Part shown: one piece after another, positions 7,210 through 15,513 of the stretch
Numbering within the stretch: the stretch's first letter is position 1
How the letters are laid out: each line of letters begins with the position of its first letter
Assembly: GCA_964436825.1 (NCBI GenBank)
Contig: CAYTEO010000053.1
Location: forward strand, 1-16,992
Direction: 5' to 3'
Length of the DNA stretch: 16,992 nucleotides
Origin: CAYTEO01 sp964436825
Lineage (GTDB): Bacteria > Krumholzibacteriota > Krumholzibacteriia > LZORAL124-64-63
The notes under the pieces: generated by a model
Told to the model about the DNA's origin: nothing
The model's input: the letters and a program-made list of their open reading frames with translations, nothing else
Databases searched by the model: none
Position numbers and translations under genes: made by a program

Positions 7210-8531
7210 CGGTCGTCCTCTCCGCTGTTCCTGTCGAGCGAACCGTTGATATCGATCTTGATCGGCGTCCGGGACCGGTTCCTGAAGCCCAGGATTCGCA
7301 CGGCGGTCTCGCTCTCCCAGCGCCGGCCCAGATCGTCGTGCACGAGCATCCGCACGGTGTAGGTCCCGTCGCCCACCAGCCGGCCGTTCTCGTCCTCGCC
7401 GCCCCAGGTCAGCTCCGCGGGGGGCGGTCCCTCGTCGCCCAGCACCCGTACCGGCCGGCCGTTCTCGTCCACGATCTCCAGCTGCCAGTCGGCGATCTTC
7501 CCCCGCAGGGCCGTGGCGATGTCGAAGGTGACCCGACGGTCGTTGCCGGTGGGACTGAAGTGGAGCCGATCGGCCAGGATCTGGACCCCGTCGACGATGC
7601 CGAAGCGGAGCGTCGCGCTGACGACGGAGATCGATCCCAGGTCGTGGCTGAGGTAGGCGTAGTCCAGCTGCCAGTTGCGGTAGAGGATTCCCCCGCCGAA
7701 GGCGAGCTGCTCGTGGGTCGTGTCGTAGCCCCCGCGCATGACCAGGTTCTCCAGGGGATGCCACTCCATGCCGCCCTGGACGTTCATGTCCATGTCGTCG
7801 GTCTTGATGATGTCCGTCAGCAACAGCAGCCGGTCGTCGAAGAAGTGCAGGGCGAAGCCGCCGCGCAGCGTCCGGGCCAGCTTCTCGGGGACGTCGTCCA
7901 GGGTGATCTCGGGCTGCAGGGCGTTCTGCCAGGCGAGTCCCAGGCTCAGGCGCCGGTCCGGGCGCAGGTAGAGGCCGACGTCGGCGCCGATCCCGGAGCC
8001 GGTGACGCCGCCGATGTCCTGGGAGATGGACTTGAAGCTGACTCCCCAGCCGAAGCGGCTGCCGCCGCGGGCGTAGCTGAGGGAGAAGACCCCCTCGCTC
8101 TCGTCGAAGGTGTCGCCCAGGTCCTCCCACAGGGACGCCCGTTCGAAGTCGCCGCTGGTGACATAGGAGCCGCTGAACGCGAAGACCCCCTTCCCCTCGC
8201 GCGGCAGGCCGATGGCGAAGTAGGAGTACTTCGTGTCGGCGAACAGGGTCGCGCCCATGCCGGTCAGCTCCATCGTCCGCAGCTGGGAGAGGCCGGCGGG
8301 GTTCCAGTAGGTCTCCGCGACGCCGTCGCCCAGTGCCGTGACGGCGCCGCCGAGGCCCAGGGTCCTGGCGCTGCTGCCGAAACGCAGGAAGGCGCCGGCC
8401 ACGCCCCCGTCGTCCCCCGCGACGGCGATCCCGCTGCCCACCAGCAGGAGCGCCAGCAGCAGCAGGGCGCCGCGGCGGCCGTGGCGGGGGCGCTGGTTGC
8501 GATTCCATGCATGCAGTCTCTGGCGTCCCAT
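7206..8531 (-). CDS. PorV/PorQ-like outer-membrane barrel fused to an FlgD-type Ig domain
   Basis: 441 residues. A basic N-region of 20 residues precedes a hydrophobic stretch (21-35) and an AVA/G cleavage site at 38; the n-region is long, but no later start exists. Residues 47-83 carry the PorV/PorQ opening: AFLRFGSSARTLGLGGAVTA and VAETYWNPAGLSQ, with the highly typical N-P-A-G. Alternating beta-strand patterns continue to about 312 (FGIVDG). In Bacteroidota, PorV collects type IX cargo from the translocon and passes it to the attachment complex. Unlike ordinary PorV, residues about 325-415 form an extra FlgD-type Ig domain: LEIVDENGRPVRVL, LTWGGEDENGRLVGDGTYTVRM. A 25-residue polar tail follows. 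TAGGAGAGG, which overlaps the stop of the giant gene, sits 5 nt before the ATG. The gap is 10 bp. The fusion suggests an extra contact with cargo or periplasmic partners (inference). Confidence 0.85.
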   Translation of the reverse strand: MGRQRLHAWNRNQRPRHGRRGALLLLALLLVGSGIAVAGDDGGVAGAFLRFGSSARTLGLGGAVTALGDGVAETYWNPAGLSQLRTMELTGMGATLFADTKYSYFAIGLPREGKGVFAFSGSYVTSGDFERASLWEDLGDTFDESEGVFSLSYARGGSRFGWGVSFKSISQDIGGVTGSGIGADVGLYLRPDRRLSLGLAWQNALQPEITLDDVPEKLARTLRGGFALHFFDDRLLLLTDIIKTDDMDMNVQGGMEWHPLENLVMRGGYDTTHEQLAFGGGILYRNWQLDYAYLSHDLGSISVVSATLRFGIVDGVQILADRLHFSPTGNDRRVTFDIATALRGKIADWQLEIVDENGRPVRVLGDEGPPPAELTWGGEDENGRLVGDGTYTVRMLVHDDLGRRWESETAVRILGFRNRSRTPIKIDINGSLDRNSGEDDR

Positions 8532-8541
8532 GGCACCTCTC

Positions 8542-11500
8542 CTATTTCACGACCGCGATCTTGCGGCGCAGGTCGTAGCCGGGGCCGGTGATGCGGCAGA
8601 TGTAGCCGCCGTTGGCGACCACGTCCCCGCGGCCGTTGCGTCCGTCCCAGACGAACTGGGCCGTGCGGCCGCCCGTCGCGTCCAGCCGCTCGGTCAGGAC
8701 CTTCGTCCCGTAGAGGTCGTAGATGGTCAGGGTGGCCGTCCCGTCGCGCGGCGGGTTGAACAGGATGATCGTGTTCTCCCGGCCGGCCCGGAACGGGTTG
8801 GGGCGGTTGGAGATGGGCTTGGTCGCGGTCAGGGCCTGGGTCGTGTACAGGTTGACCGTGTGCATCTGTTCGGCGACCCCGGTCCCCTCCACGGCGAGGT
8901 AGCGCAGCACGTGCAGGCCGGGCGTCGCGGGCACGAGGTCGGCCAGGGTGAACGGCCCCTCGTAGACGGTCCGGGGCATGACCCCGTCGGCGTGGTCCAC
9001 GTCGAACAGGATCTGGACCGACGTGCCGGTCACTCCCGGCGCGGCCGCCAGCACGATCTCCGTGTCGAAGCTGACGTACAGCCCGTCCTCGTAGTCGTCG
9101 GAGACGCCGTCGAGGGTGATCTGCGTCACCGGCGGGCCGGCCACTTCCACCAGGACCCGCCGCGGGGCGATGGCATCGACCTGCCCCTCGATCAGCAGGG
9201 AGCGGCTGCCGTACTCGGTCACCTGGACGACCGCCGCGGCGCGACCGTCGACATCGGTCGTCAGCAGCACCTCGGACCCGCCCTCGGGATCGAACCCGCC
9301 GTCGCCTTCCAGCAGCGTCAGGCGGACCTGGGCACCGTCGGCCGGGTTGCCGGCACCGTCGGTGGCGCGCACCTCCACCAGGACGCGGTCGCCGGGCCGC
9401 AGGAGGCGGTCCAGGGGCGAACCGTCGGTCTCCAGGACGGCCAGGGAGAACTGCTGGGCCGGCGCCGAGCGGACGGTGATCAGGTGGCTGAGGATCTCGC
9501 CCCCCTCGTCGTCGGTGACGCGCAGGTAGATGGACTCGGCCCGGTCGTAGACCTGGTCGGGCAACAGCGCCACGCCGCCGACGGTCGTGCCGTAGGTGTA
9601 GCGCAGGTTGCCGGACGGGGTCAGGGACGGGTCGGGGCGGGTCGCGCCGGACCAGGCGTTGATGGCCGCCAGGTTGAAGGCCGTGTCGAAGCCGGTGACC
9701 TGCAGGCCCGTGTTGACGTCGACGCGCCGGACCTCCAGGGGCCACGGTTCGCCGGCGACGACCGTGTCCGGCGCCACGATGGCGTAGGTGACCCCCAGGG
9801 GGATGACCGTCACCGGGTCGCTCGTGGCGCTACGCCCGCGCTCGTCCTGCACCTTGATGACGATCTCCTCGCTGGCGCCGTAGGTCTGGTCGGTGATCTG
9901 GGCCTCGCCCATGACCAGCTCGCCGCTCGTCACCCCGAGCGTGGCCGTCGCCTCGGTCAGGTCGGAACGCAGGGCCGTCAGCGTGAAGCCGTTGCCGGCC
10001 GGGACCGGCTCGCCCGTGTAGGGATTGAGCAGCCGGACCGTCACCGGGAAGGTGGCCGGCGGCCCGACGAAGACGGTGTCGGGGACGGTGACCTCGTACC
10101 GGGCCTCGGCCACCGGCACGGTCACCTGCCCGGCCGTGGCCAGCGGATGATGGACGTCCCGGGCGGTCACCGAGAGGTTGCCCGCCACGTCCAGGACGAT
10201 GGGGATCTGCCGGCGACCGGAGACGAACGGCGCCGCCTGGTCGTCGGCGTTGACGTACTGCAGGGCGCCGGGCTCGGAGCACTCCAGGGTGATGGCGCCG
10301 TCGCCGAGGGAGGTGACGACGTTCCAGAACTGGTCCACCGCCCGGATCTCGACGGTGAAGGGCAGCCCCGCCGCCTGGACCAGCGGCTCGCCCGTCTTGC
10401 CCGTCCCGCTCTCGGCGCCGGGATCGGGAATCTCGCCCGGCGCGATGATCTGCAGCTGCTTGAAGCCGTCCGGCAGCATCCGGCAGCTGTTGCTGATCCC
10501 GGTGCGGCCCTGGCCGTCGGCCACGACGAAGTAGATCTGCTGGGCCAGGGTATAGCTCTGCTGGACGACGGCGTGGCCGTCGACGACCATCTGCTGCCCG
10601 ATGCCGAGAACCCCCGCCCCCGGCTCGCCCGTGGCGGCGTCGTAGACGGTGATCGTCACCAGGTTGTCCTGGCCGGTGACCCGCAGGCCGGTGTTGGCGT
10701 CGATCAGCTCGATCTCCAGCGGGAAGGTCTCAGGCCCGCCGACCGTGGCGCTGTCCGGCACGGTGACTGCGTAGTAGAGGCCCCCGGTCAGCATGTGGAT
10801 CGGCTCGCTGACGGCGGAGCGACCGAAGTCGTCGCTGACCCGGATGCGGATGTCCTCCAGGGTGTCGTAGCTCTGGTCCGTGATGACGGCGACCCCCTCG
10901 ACCAGGTTCGTCCCCGTCACGCCGAGCTGCCCCGAGGCGGGGGCGTAGTCCGCCCGCACGGGCTCCAGGCGGATGGGGTTGCCCGCGCCGGTGATGACCG
11001 AGCCGTCGTCGGGGTCGACGAGACGGACGACGCAGGTGAACCCGGGCACGCCGCCGGTCTGGGCCGAGTCGGGCACGTCGATCTGGTAGACGTACGGCGC
11101 CAGGGTCGGGACCCGCACCGTCTGGCCCGGCAGGGCCGGGCGCAGGGTGTCGCTGACGGTGATCCCCACCTCGCCCTGGGCGGTCAGGAAGAGGCTGAAG
11201 TCGCGCTCCCCGGCCAGCAGCGGGACGTCGTTGATGTCGGGGTTCGCCGGCAGGTCGCACGAGCCGTCGCTGGCGTCCAGGTGGATGGCCGCCACGCTCG
11301 TCGTGTCGACGGGATTCCAGAAGTGGTCCACGGCGCGGACGGTCACGTCGAAGCGCAGGCCGGGGCGCTGCGCGTCGGGCGCGCCGCTCTTGCCGGTCTC
11401 GGCGTAGAGGGGATCGCCCGGGCGCGGCGTCTCGCCGGGCGCGATGATCTGGAGCCGCTCGTAGCCCGCGGGCCGCAGGTGGAACAGGGGGCTCTGCCCC

Positions 11501-14500
11501 ACCAGCCCGGTCGTGTCGCTGACCTGCACGGCGAAGGTCCCCGCGGTCGTGAAGCTCTCGTCGAAGGTCACCGCGCCGGCGGCCAGGCGCTGGGTCGTCA
11601 CACCCAGGGCGCCGATGACGGGCGTGCCGTCCTGGTCGACCATCCGGATCTGGACGGGCCGGTCGTCGTCGACGGGAGCGCCGGTCTCGGTGTCCACCAG
11701 ACGGATCGAGACGGGGAAGGTGGCGGGAGGACCGACCACCAGCGGCACGGAGTAGTCGACGGTGACGATGTAGGCCAGGTCGTTGGGCACCACCTCGATG
11801 ATGTCGCTGTACCCGATCCGGCCCGACGCGTCGCTCACCTCGACCACCAGCCGGCTGGGAGTGTCGTAGGCCTCCCCCTCGATGGTGACCACGCCGCTGT
11901 CCAGGGTCGCGCTGGTGACCAGCAGCTGGCCCGGCGCCTCCTGCAGGGTCGCGGTCAGCGGCCGCAGGACGATGTCGTGGAAGGCGTTGGTCTGGACCGT
12001 CCCCGTCTCGTCGACGAGCTCGACCGTCAGCGAGAAGGTGGACGGCGGCCCGGCGTGGACCGTGTCCGGGGCCGTGATGCGGTACTGGGCCCCCTCCTCC
12101 ACCTGGACCGTCACCGAGTGGCCCAGCACCTGGTCGTCGTCCAGGTCCAGGGCCGTCAGGGTCACCAGCCCCACCGTGCTGAGGCTGATGGGGAAGTCGA
12201 TCTGGCCGTGCTGGAGGAACTGGTCGTTGTTCAGCGGGTTGTCCGGCCCGAGCGAGGCGTCGTCGCTGGTCAGGTGGATCCGGTGCGAACTGAGATCGAC
12301 CAGGTTCCAGAAGCGGTCCACGGCCCGGACGGCCACCGGGAAGCGGAGCGTGGCGATCTGGGGGGCGGGGCTGCCGGTCTTGCCGTCCAGCTCGGGACCG
12401 CCGGGCTGGGGCGTCTCGCCGGGAGCGACGATCTGCAGCCGGTACAGGGGGCCCGGGTTCACCTCGACGACGCTCGTGTCGGTCCTGGCCGGTGCGGCCA
12501 GGTCCAGGACGGTCAACGAGTCCAGGCCGGCGGTCCGGGGCACGATGTCATAGCTGGCGCTCCCGCCGGCCCCCAGCGCCACGTCGTTGGGCGAGAGCAG
12601 GTCGTGGAAGTCGCCCAGCGCCAGGTGGACGAACGGCTGGCTGTCGACAGGGTTCCACCAGGCATCGACGGCCTGCACGACGGCGGTCACCGTGTCGCCG
12701 GCGGTCACCGGCAGGGGGGCTCCGAACTTGCCCGGCGCCTCGCCCGGGGTGGCCGACTCGCCCGGCAGCAGCAGGCGCAGCCCGGCGTACGGTCCCGCGA
12801 AGACGGTGAAGGCGTTGCTGCTGCCGCTGCGCCCGTAGACGTCCTCGGTGGCCGTGATCCGCACCCCGGTCCCGGCGCGGGTGATGCGGGTCTGCCCGCG
12901 CCAGACACCCTGCAGGGAACCGCTGCCGTAGCCGTCGGCCAGGCTGATCCGGATCGGCTCGAGGACCTGGCCGTCCATGTTGACCGTCAGGGTGACGCTG
13001 TCGGTGTAGGAGGCGATGTGGTTACCGTAGGCGTCGCGGGCGATGACCGTCAGGTTGGGCAGCCAGGCGCCGGCCTGGATGTCGGGGATGGGCTCCAGCG
13101 GCAGCGTCGGGTCGGGGTTGGTGCTGTTGTCGATCCCGATGTCGAAATGGTCGATGACGCCGGCCTGCAGGGGCACGACGGTCGTCCCGTACTGCCCGGT
13201 GGCCGTGTCCTCCACGCGGATGACCTGCTGGTTGGGATTGGCCAGGGTCACCAGGGTCACCGGGTAGCTGACGCTGCTGGTGTAGAGGGTCTGCTCCCCG
13301 GCCGGCAGGACGGCCGCCGTGTCGCTGCAGGTGAAGGTGGCGGTCAGCGGCAGGGCGGGATCGCCGCTGTCGACGGGATTGAAGAAGTAGTCGGTGACGT
13401 AGACGGTGACGTTGAAGCTCGCCCCGGCATCCTGGACCGTGGGCGTCCCGATCTTGCCGGTGGCCTCCAGTGTCCCCGGGTCGAGGGACTCGCCGGGAGC
13501 CACCACGACGACGCGGCTGTAGGTGCTGGGGTTGATGTCGATGACCGACGAGTAGCTGTCCTCGAGGCCGGCGACCGAGGCCATCAGCCTCTGCTCGCCG
13601 GCGGTCAGGAAGACGACGATGTAGTTGCCGGTGCCGTTGAGCGTGATGATCCCGTTGGGGATGGGCGTGCCGCTGTCGTCGTACAGGAGATAGTAGCCGG
13701 TCGGGCAGCTGATCGTCACGACCCGCGAACCGGAGACGAGGTTGCCGTAGCGGTCCACGGCGCGCAGCTGGGTCGGGTTGACGGCCATCCCGGCCGTCGA
13801 GCTGTTGGGGCTGCCCAGGTTGCCGCCGAACTCGGGATCGCTCAGCCCCGGCGTCCAGGTCTCGCCGGGATAGGTGAACAGGACCTTCTCCATGGGACCG
13901 GCGTTGACCTGGAAGTCGCCGCTGACGGCATTGACGCCGGCGTTGCTGTCGATGACCAGCCGGACGCTGAAGGCCCGCTTGGTGACCTGGATGTTGGCGT
14001 TCAGGACGCCGTCGACGAAGGTGTTGGTGCTGGTGATCAGGTAGTCGGCGCTCTCGTCGCTGGCCCCGATCCGCACCCGCATCGAGACCGGCCCGTTGAA
14101 GGGGAAGAGGTTGCCTGCCGCGTCGTAGGCGATCACGCGGATGGGGAACGGCGTGGTGGTGACCCGCACCTCGTTGGTGTCGAAGACGGCGTAGTCGAAC
14201 TCGAAGCGGTCCAGCCCGCCGGGATTGATCTGCACGTAGCTGGTGCTGGAGGCCGTCACCGCGCCGCTGGCCTGGACGGTCACCTGGCGCTGGCCCGCCT
14301 GGATCAGGGTCACGCTCTGGTTCGACAGCAGGTTGCCGGTCATCGTCGCGTCCGGCGGCAGGACGACGCCGGCGCTGGTGTCGTCGGTCAGCCAGTGCAG
14401 GTCGGGGTAGGGACCGGTGTCGACGGGGTTCCAGTACTGGTCGACGGCGTAGACGTCGATCCCGTTGAAGGCGAAGCCCGAGGTCTGGGGCAGCGGCGTA

Positions 14501-15309
14501 CCGCTCTTGCCCGGACTGATCCCGGGGGTGAGCGTCTCGCCGGGCAGCAGCAGGACGATCCGGGCCAGGGGACCGGGGTAGAGCGGCGAGACCAGGGCGC
14601 TGCCGGTGGCCGGGCCGGCCTGGCCGGGATAGGTGACGCTGTTGGTGGCGGTCACCGTGTTCTGGTGGGCGACGGGATCGGTGCCCTGGAAGACGACGTC
14701 GATGGTCCCCACGCCCAGGCTGAAGCCGCTGCCCGGCATCGTCACCGTCGGCCCGGCGGTGAAGTGGCCCACGTCGGGCTGCAGGGTGACGTCGTCGGCG
14801 AAGTTCTTGACCGGGTTGTTGGCGTCGTCCCGGGCCGTGATGGTCAGGGTCACGGTCTGCCCCACGTACTTGTCGCCGGCCGGCACGGCGATGTCGAAGT
14901 GGTCCACCGGCTTGTAGCAGTTGATCTGCGTCTCGGCGAAGGGGACCGAGGCGTCGTCCTGGTCGGAGACGCGCAGCCGCACCGGCTGGCCGTCGGCCAG
15001 GAAGGCGACCCCCGTGAAGATCCGCTCGCCGCTCTGCAGGTACTCCGCGCCGGGCAGGTCCGCCGGCACGTCCGGCGAGGAGAGGACGGCGTGGACGTAG
15101 TCGGCGGCGGTGTCGGTGGTCCCGTCGGCGTTGACGGCTCGGACCAGCACGCTGAAGGTCTGCTGGACGGTGACCGCGGGGTAACCCTCCACGATGACCG
15201 GGTCGATGACGGAGATCTCCAGGTGGTCGAAGGCGACGGCCGCGGGGGCCACCCCCAGGACGATCAGCAGAGCCGTCAGGAGCGTCGTGGATCGGTTGCG
15301 TCGGTTCAT
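8542..15309 (-). CDS. Giant secreted multi-Ig surface protein with type IX-like C-terminal sorting domain
   Basis: 2255 residues, first gene of the operon. Signal peptide 1-26 (hydrophobic 8-24, AVA/F). The body is about twenty Ig-like beta-sandwich units. Type A units begin with 'PGE(T/S)xxPG' and 25-40 residues later show 'AVDxFWNPVD'; the PGE motifs start at residues 256, 481, 605, 849, 963, 1291 and 1624. Type B units (starting near 1076, 1180, 1406, 1512, 1738, 1841) begin with 'Y.VTVPDT..VGPP' and end in 'V.D..GR...S'. Residues 1951-2056 resemble an invasin-type (Big_1) domain. Residues 2165-2255 are a Por/FlgD-type tail: SNRPNPFRAGRENTI, TIYDLYGTKV, FVWDGRNGRGDVVANGGYI, ending KIAVVK. 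Such tails direct type IX export in Bacteroidota. The ribosome site before the ATG at 15309 is weak (CAGG). Likely surface-displayed filament or adhesin; the ligand is unknown. Confidence 0.88.
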   Translation of the reverse strand: MNRRNRSTTLLTALLIVLGVAPAAVAFDHLEISVIDPVIVEGYPAVTVQQTFSVLVRAVNADGTTDTAADYVHAVLSSPDVPADLPGAEYLQSGERIFTGVAFLADGQPVRLRVSDQDDASVPFAETQINCYKPVDHFDIAVPAGDKYVGQTVTLTITARDDANNPVKNFADDVTLQPDVGHFTAGPTVTMPGSGFSLGVGTIDVVFQGTDPVAHQNTVTATNSVTYPGQAGPATGSALVSPLYPGPLARIVLLLPGETLTPGISPGKSGTPLPQTSGFAFNGIDVYAVDQYWNPVDTGPYPDLHWLTDDTSAGVVLPPDATMTGNLLSNQSVTLIQAGQRQVTVQASGAVTASSTSYVQINPGGLDRFEFDYAVFDTNEVRVTTTPFPIRVIAYDAAGNLFPFNGPVSMRVRIGASDESADYLITSTNTFVDGVLNANIQVTKRAFSVRLVIDSNAGVNAVSGDFQVNAGPMEKVLFTYPGETWTPGLSDPEFGGNLGSPNSSTAGMAVNPTQLRAVDRYGNLVSGSRVVTISCPTGYYLLYDDSGTPIPNGIITLNGTGNYIVVFLTAGEQRLMASVAGLEDSYSSVIDINPSTYSRVVVVAPGESLDPGTLEATGKIGTPTVQDAGASFNVTVYVTDYFFNPVDSGDPALPLTATFTCSDTAAVLPAGEQTLYTSSVSYPVTLVTLANPNQQVIRVEDTATGQYGTTVVPLQAGVIDHFDIGIDNSTNPDPTLPLEPIPDIQAGAWLPNLTVIARDAYGNHIASYTDSVTLTVNMDGQVLEPIRISLADGYGSGSLQGVWRGQTRITRAGTGVRITATEDVYGRSGSSNAFTVFAGPYAGLRLLLPGESATPGEAPGKFGAPLPVTAGDTVTAVVQAVDAWWNPVDSQPFVHLALGDFHDLLSPNDVALGAGGSASYDIVPRTAGLDSLTVLDLAAPARTDTSVVEVNPGPLYRLQIVAPGETPQPGGPELDGKTGSPAPQIATLRFPVAVRAVDRFWNLVDLSSHRIHLTSDDASLGPDNPLNNDQFLQHGQIDFPISLSTVGLVTLTALDLDDDQVLGHSVTVQVEEGAQYRITAPDTVHAGPPSTFSLTVELVDETGTVQTNAFHDIVLRPLTATLQEAPGQLLVTSATLDSGVVTIEGEAYDTPSRLVVEVSDASGRIGYSDIIEVVPNDLAYIVTVDYSVPLVVGPPATFPVSIRLVDTETGAPVDDDRPVQIRMVDQDGTPVIGALGVTTQRLAAGAVTFDESFTTAGTFAVQVSDTTGLVGQSPLFHLRPAGYERLQIIAPGETPRPGDPLYAETGKSGAPDAQRPGLRFDVTVRAVDHFWNPVDTTSVAAIHLDASDGSCDLPANPDINDVPLLAGERDFSLFLTAQGEVGITVSDTLRPALPGQTVRVPTLAPYVYQIDVPDSAQTGGVPGFTCVVRLVDPDDGSVITGAGNPIRLEPVRADYAPASGQLGVTGTNLVEGVAVITDQSYDTLEDIRIRVSDDFGRSAVSEPIHMLTGGLYYAVTVPDSATVGGPETFPLEIELIDANTGLRVTGQDNLVTITVYDAATGEPGAGVLGIGQQMVVDGHAVVQQSYTLAQQIYFVVADGQGRTGISNSCRMLPDGFKQLQIIAPGEIPDPGAESGTGKTGEPLVQAAGLPFTVEIRAVDQFWNVVTSLGDGAITLECSEPGALQYVNADDQAAPFVSGRRQIPIVLDVAGNLSVTARDVHHPLATAGQVTVPVAEARYEVTVPDTVFVGPPATFPVTVRLLNPYTGEPVPAGNGFTLTALRSDLTEATATLGVTSGELVMGEAQITDQTYGASEEIVIKVQDERGRSATSDPVTVIPLGVTYAIVAPDTVVAGEPWPLEVRRVDVNTGLQVTGFDTAFNLAAINAWSGATRPDPSLTPSGNLRYTYGTTVGGVALLPDQVYDRAESIYLRVTDDEGGEILSHLITVRSAPAQQFSLAVLETDGSPLDRLLRPGDRVLVEVRATDGAGNPADGAQVRLTLLEGDGGFDPEGGSEVLLTTDVDGRAAAVVQVTEYGSRSLLIEGQVDAIAPRRVLVEVAGPPVTQITLDGVSDDYEDGLYVSFDTEIVLAAAPGVTGTSVQILFDVDHADGVMPRTVYEGPFTLADLVPATPGLHVLRYLAVEGTGVAEQMHTVNLYTTQALTATKPISNRPNPFRAGRENTIILFNPPRDGTATLTIYDLYGTKVLTERLDATGGRTAQFVWDGRNGRGDVVANGGYICRITGPGYDLRRKIAVVK
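9466..12444 (-). repeat. Three tandem A-B-B super-repeats (about 330 residues each) in the giant protein
   Basis: Within the giant protein, residues 956-1282, 1283-1615 and 1616-1948 each consist of one type A Ig unit followed by two type B units. The opening phrases align: YRLQIVAPGETPQPG, YERLQIIAPGETPRPG and FKQLQIIAPGEIPDPG. The units are 327, 333 and 333 residues, so the DNA period is close to 1 kb (approximate edges 12444-11464, 11463-10465, 10464-9466). Copies are clearly diverged in protein sequence, which indicates old duplication of a three-domain block and not recent slippage. The N-terminal half of the protein uses type A units singly, interspersed with other domains. Confidence 0.75.
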
Positions 15310-15381
15310 GGTCGACCTGCCGTGTGGTGGCTATTGACCGGTTCGCCGGACCGGAATCGTGCATGTTGCAAAGCCGGAAGC

Positions 15382-15480
15382 GCCCGGGGCGGTCCCGGGC
15401 CGGGCAACGTCTTATCGGTGCAAGCGATATGCCATGGCCCGGGATCGCTCCCGGTTTCCGGAAAGGGGGAATCGTTCCCC
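15382..15480. repeat. Three short inverted repeats in the divergent regulatory region
   Basis: Three perfect short palindromic elements lie close together. GCCCGGG (15382-15388) pairs with CCCGGGC (15394-15400) around GCGGT. CCGGGA (15439-15444) pairs with TCCCGG (15449-15454) around TCGC. GGGGAA (15466-15471) pairs with TTCCCC (15475-15480) around TCG. The first would fall in the leader RNA of the minus-strand operon if the sigma54-like site is real; the other two lie upstream of it. In DNA this GC-rich some short palindromes arise by chance, so only their clustering is notable. Confidence 0.4.
15419..15434 (-). promoter_or_regulatory. Candidate sigma54 (-24/-12) promoter for the giant-protein/motor operon
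   Basis: The minus strand reads TGGCATATCGCTTGCA. It matches the sigma54 consensus TGGCACG-N4-TTGCW at all but two positions, with the GG and GC doublets exactly 10 nt apart. Transcription would start near 15408, giving a leader of about 100 nt before the ATG at 15309. No convincing sigma70-type site was seen for this direction. This is a single pattern match; whether the genome encodes RpoN is not known from the window. Confidence 0.4.
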
Positions 15481-15487
15481 GGGCTGC

Positions 15488-15512
15488 GCTCCCGCGGAGG
15501 GTCCGCGGGAGC
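15488..15512. promoter_or_regulatory. Perfect 11-bp inverted repeat next to the cytochrome -35 element
   Basis: GCTCCCGCGGA (15488-15498) and TCCGCGGGAGC (15502-15512) form a perfect inverted repeat with a 3-nt centre. It ends one base before the -35 hexamer of the plus-strand promoter and lies about 90 bp upstream of the predicted start of the minus-strand operon. Its symmetry and place fit an operator or activator site for a dimeric regulator that could control both directions. An RNA hairpin is also possible, but there is no T run after it. Confidence 0.45.
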
Positions 15513-15513
15513 C

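Noticed and set aside
3073..7362. A 1429-codon open frame on the plus strand across the motor and TPR genes
   Set aside because: It is the antisense shadow of the exbD, exbB and TPR genes, which have clear family motifs on the minus strand; it has low-complexity composition and no ribosome site of note.
7210..8508. Upstream extension of the TPR frame through the PorV-like gene
   Set aside because: The translation there is Arg/Pro/Gly-rich and out of frame with the PorV-like protein, whereas MKQLRALVPW at 7209 starts a proper signal peptide with a ribosome site and an ATGA overlap.
9466..12444. Possible CRISPR-like or tandem DNA repeat because of the regular spacing of about 1 kb
   Set aside because: The periodicity is in protein domains; the DNA copies are diverged and too long to be array repeats.
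13022..15364. A 780-codon minus-strand frame overlapping the 5' part of the giant gene
   Set aside because: It is another frame of the same strand, Arg/Gly/Pro-rich, with no domains; the giant frame has a signal peptide and Ig repeats throughout.
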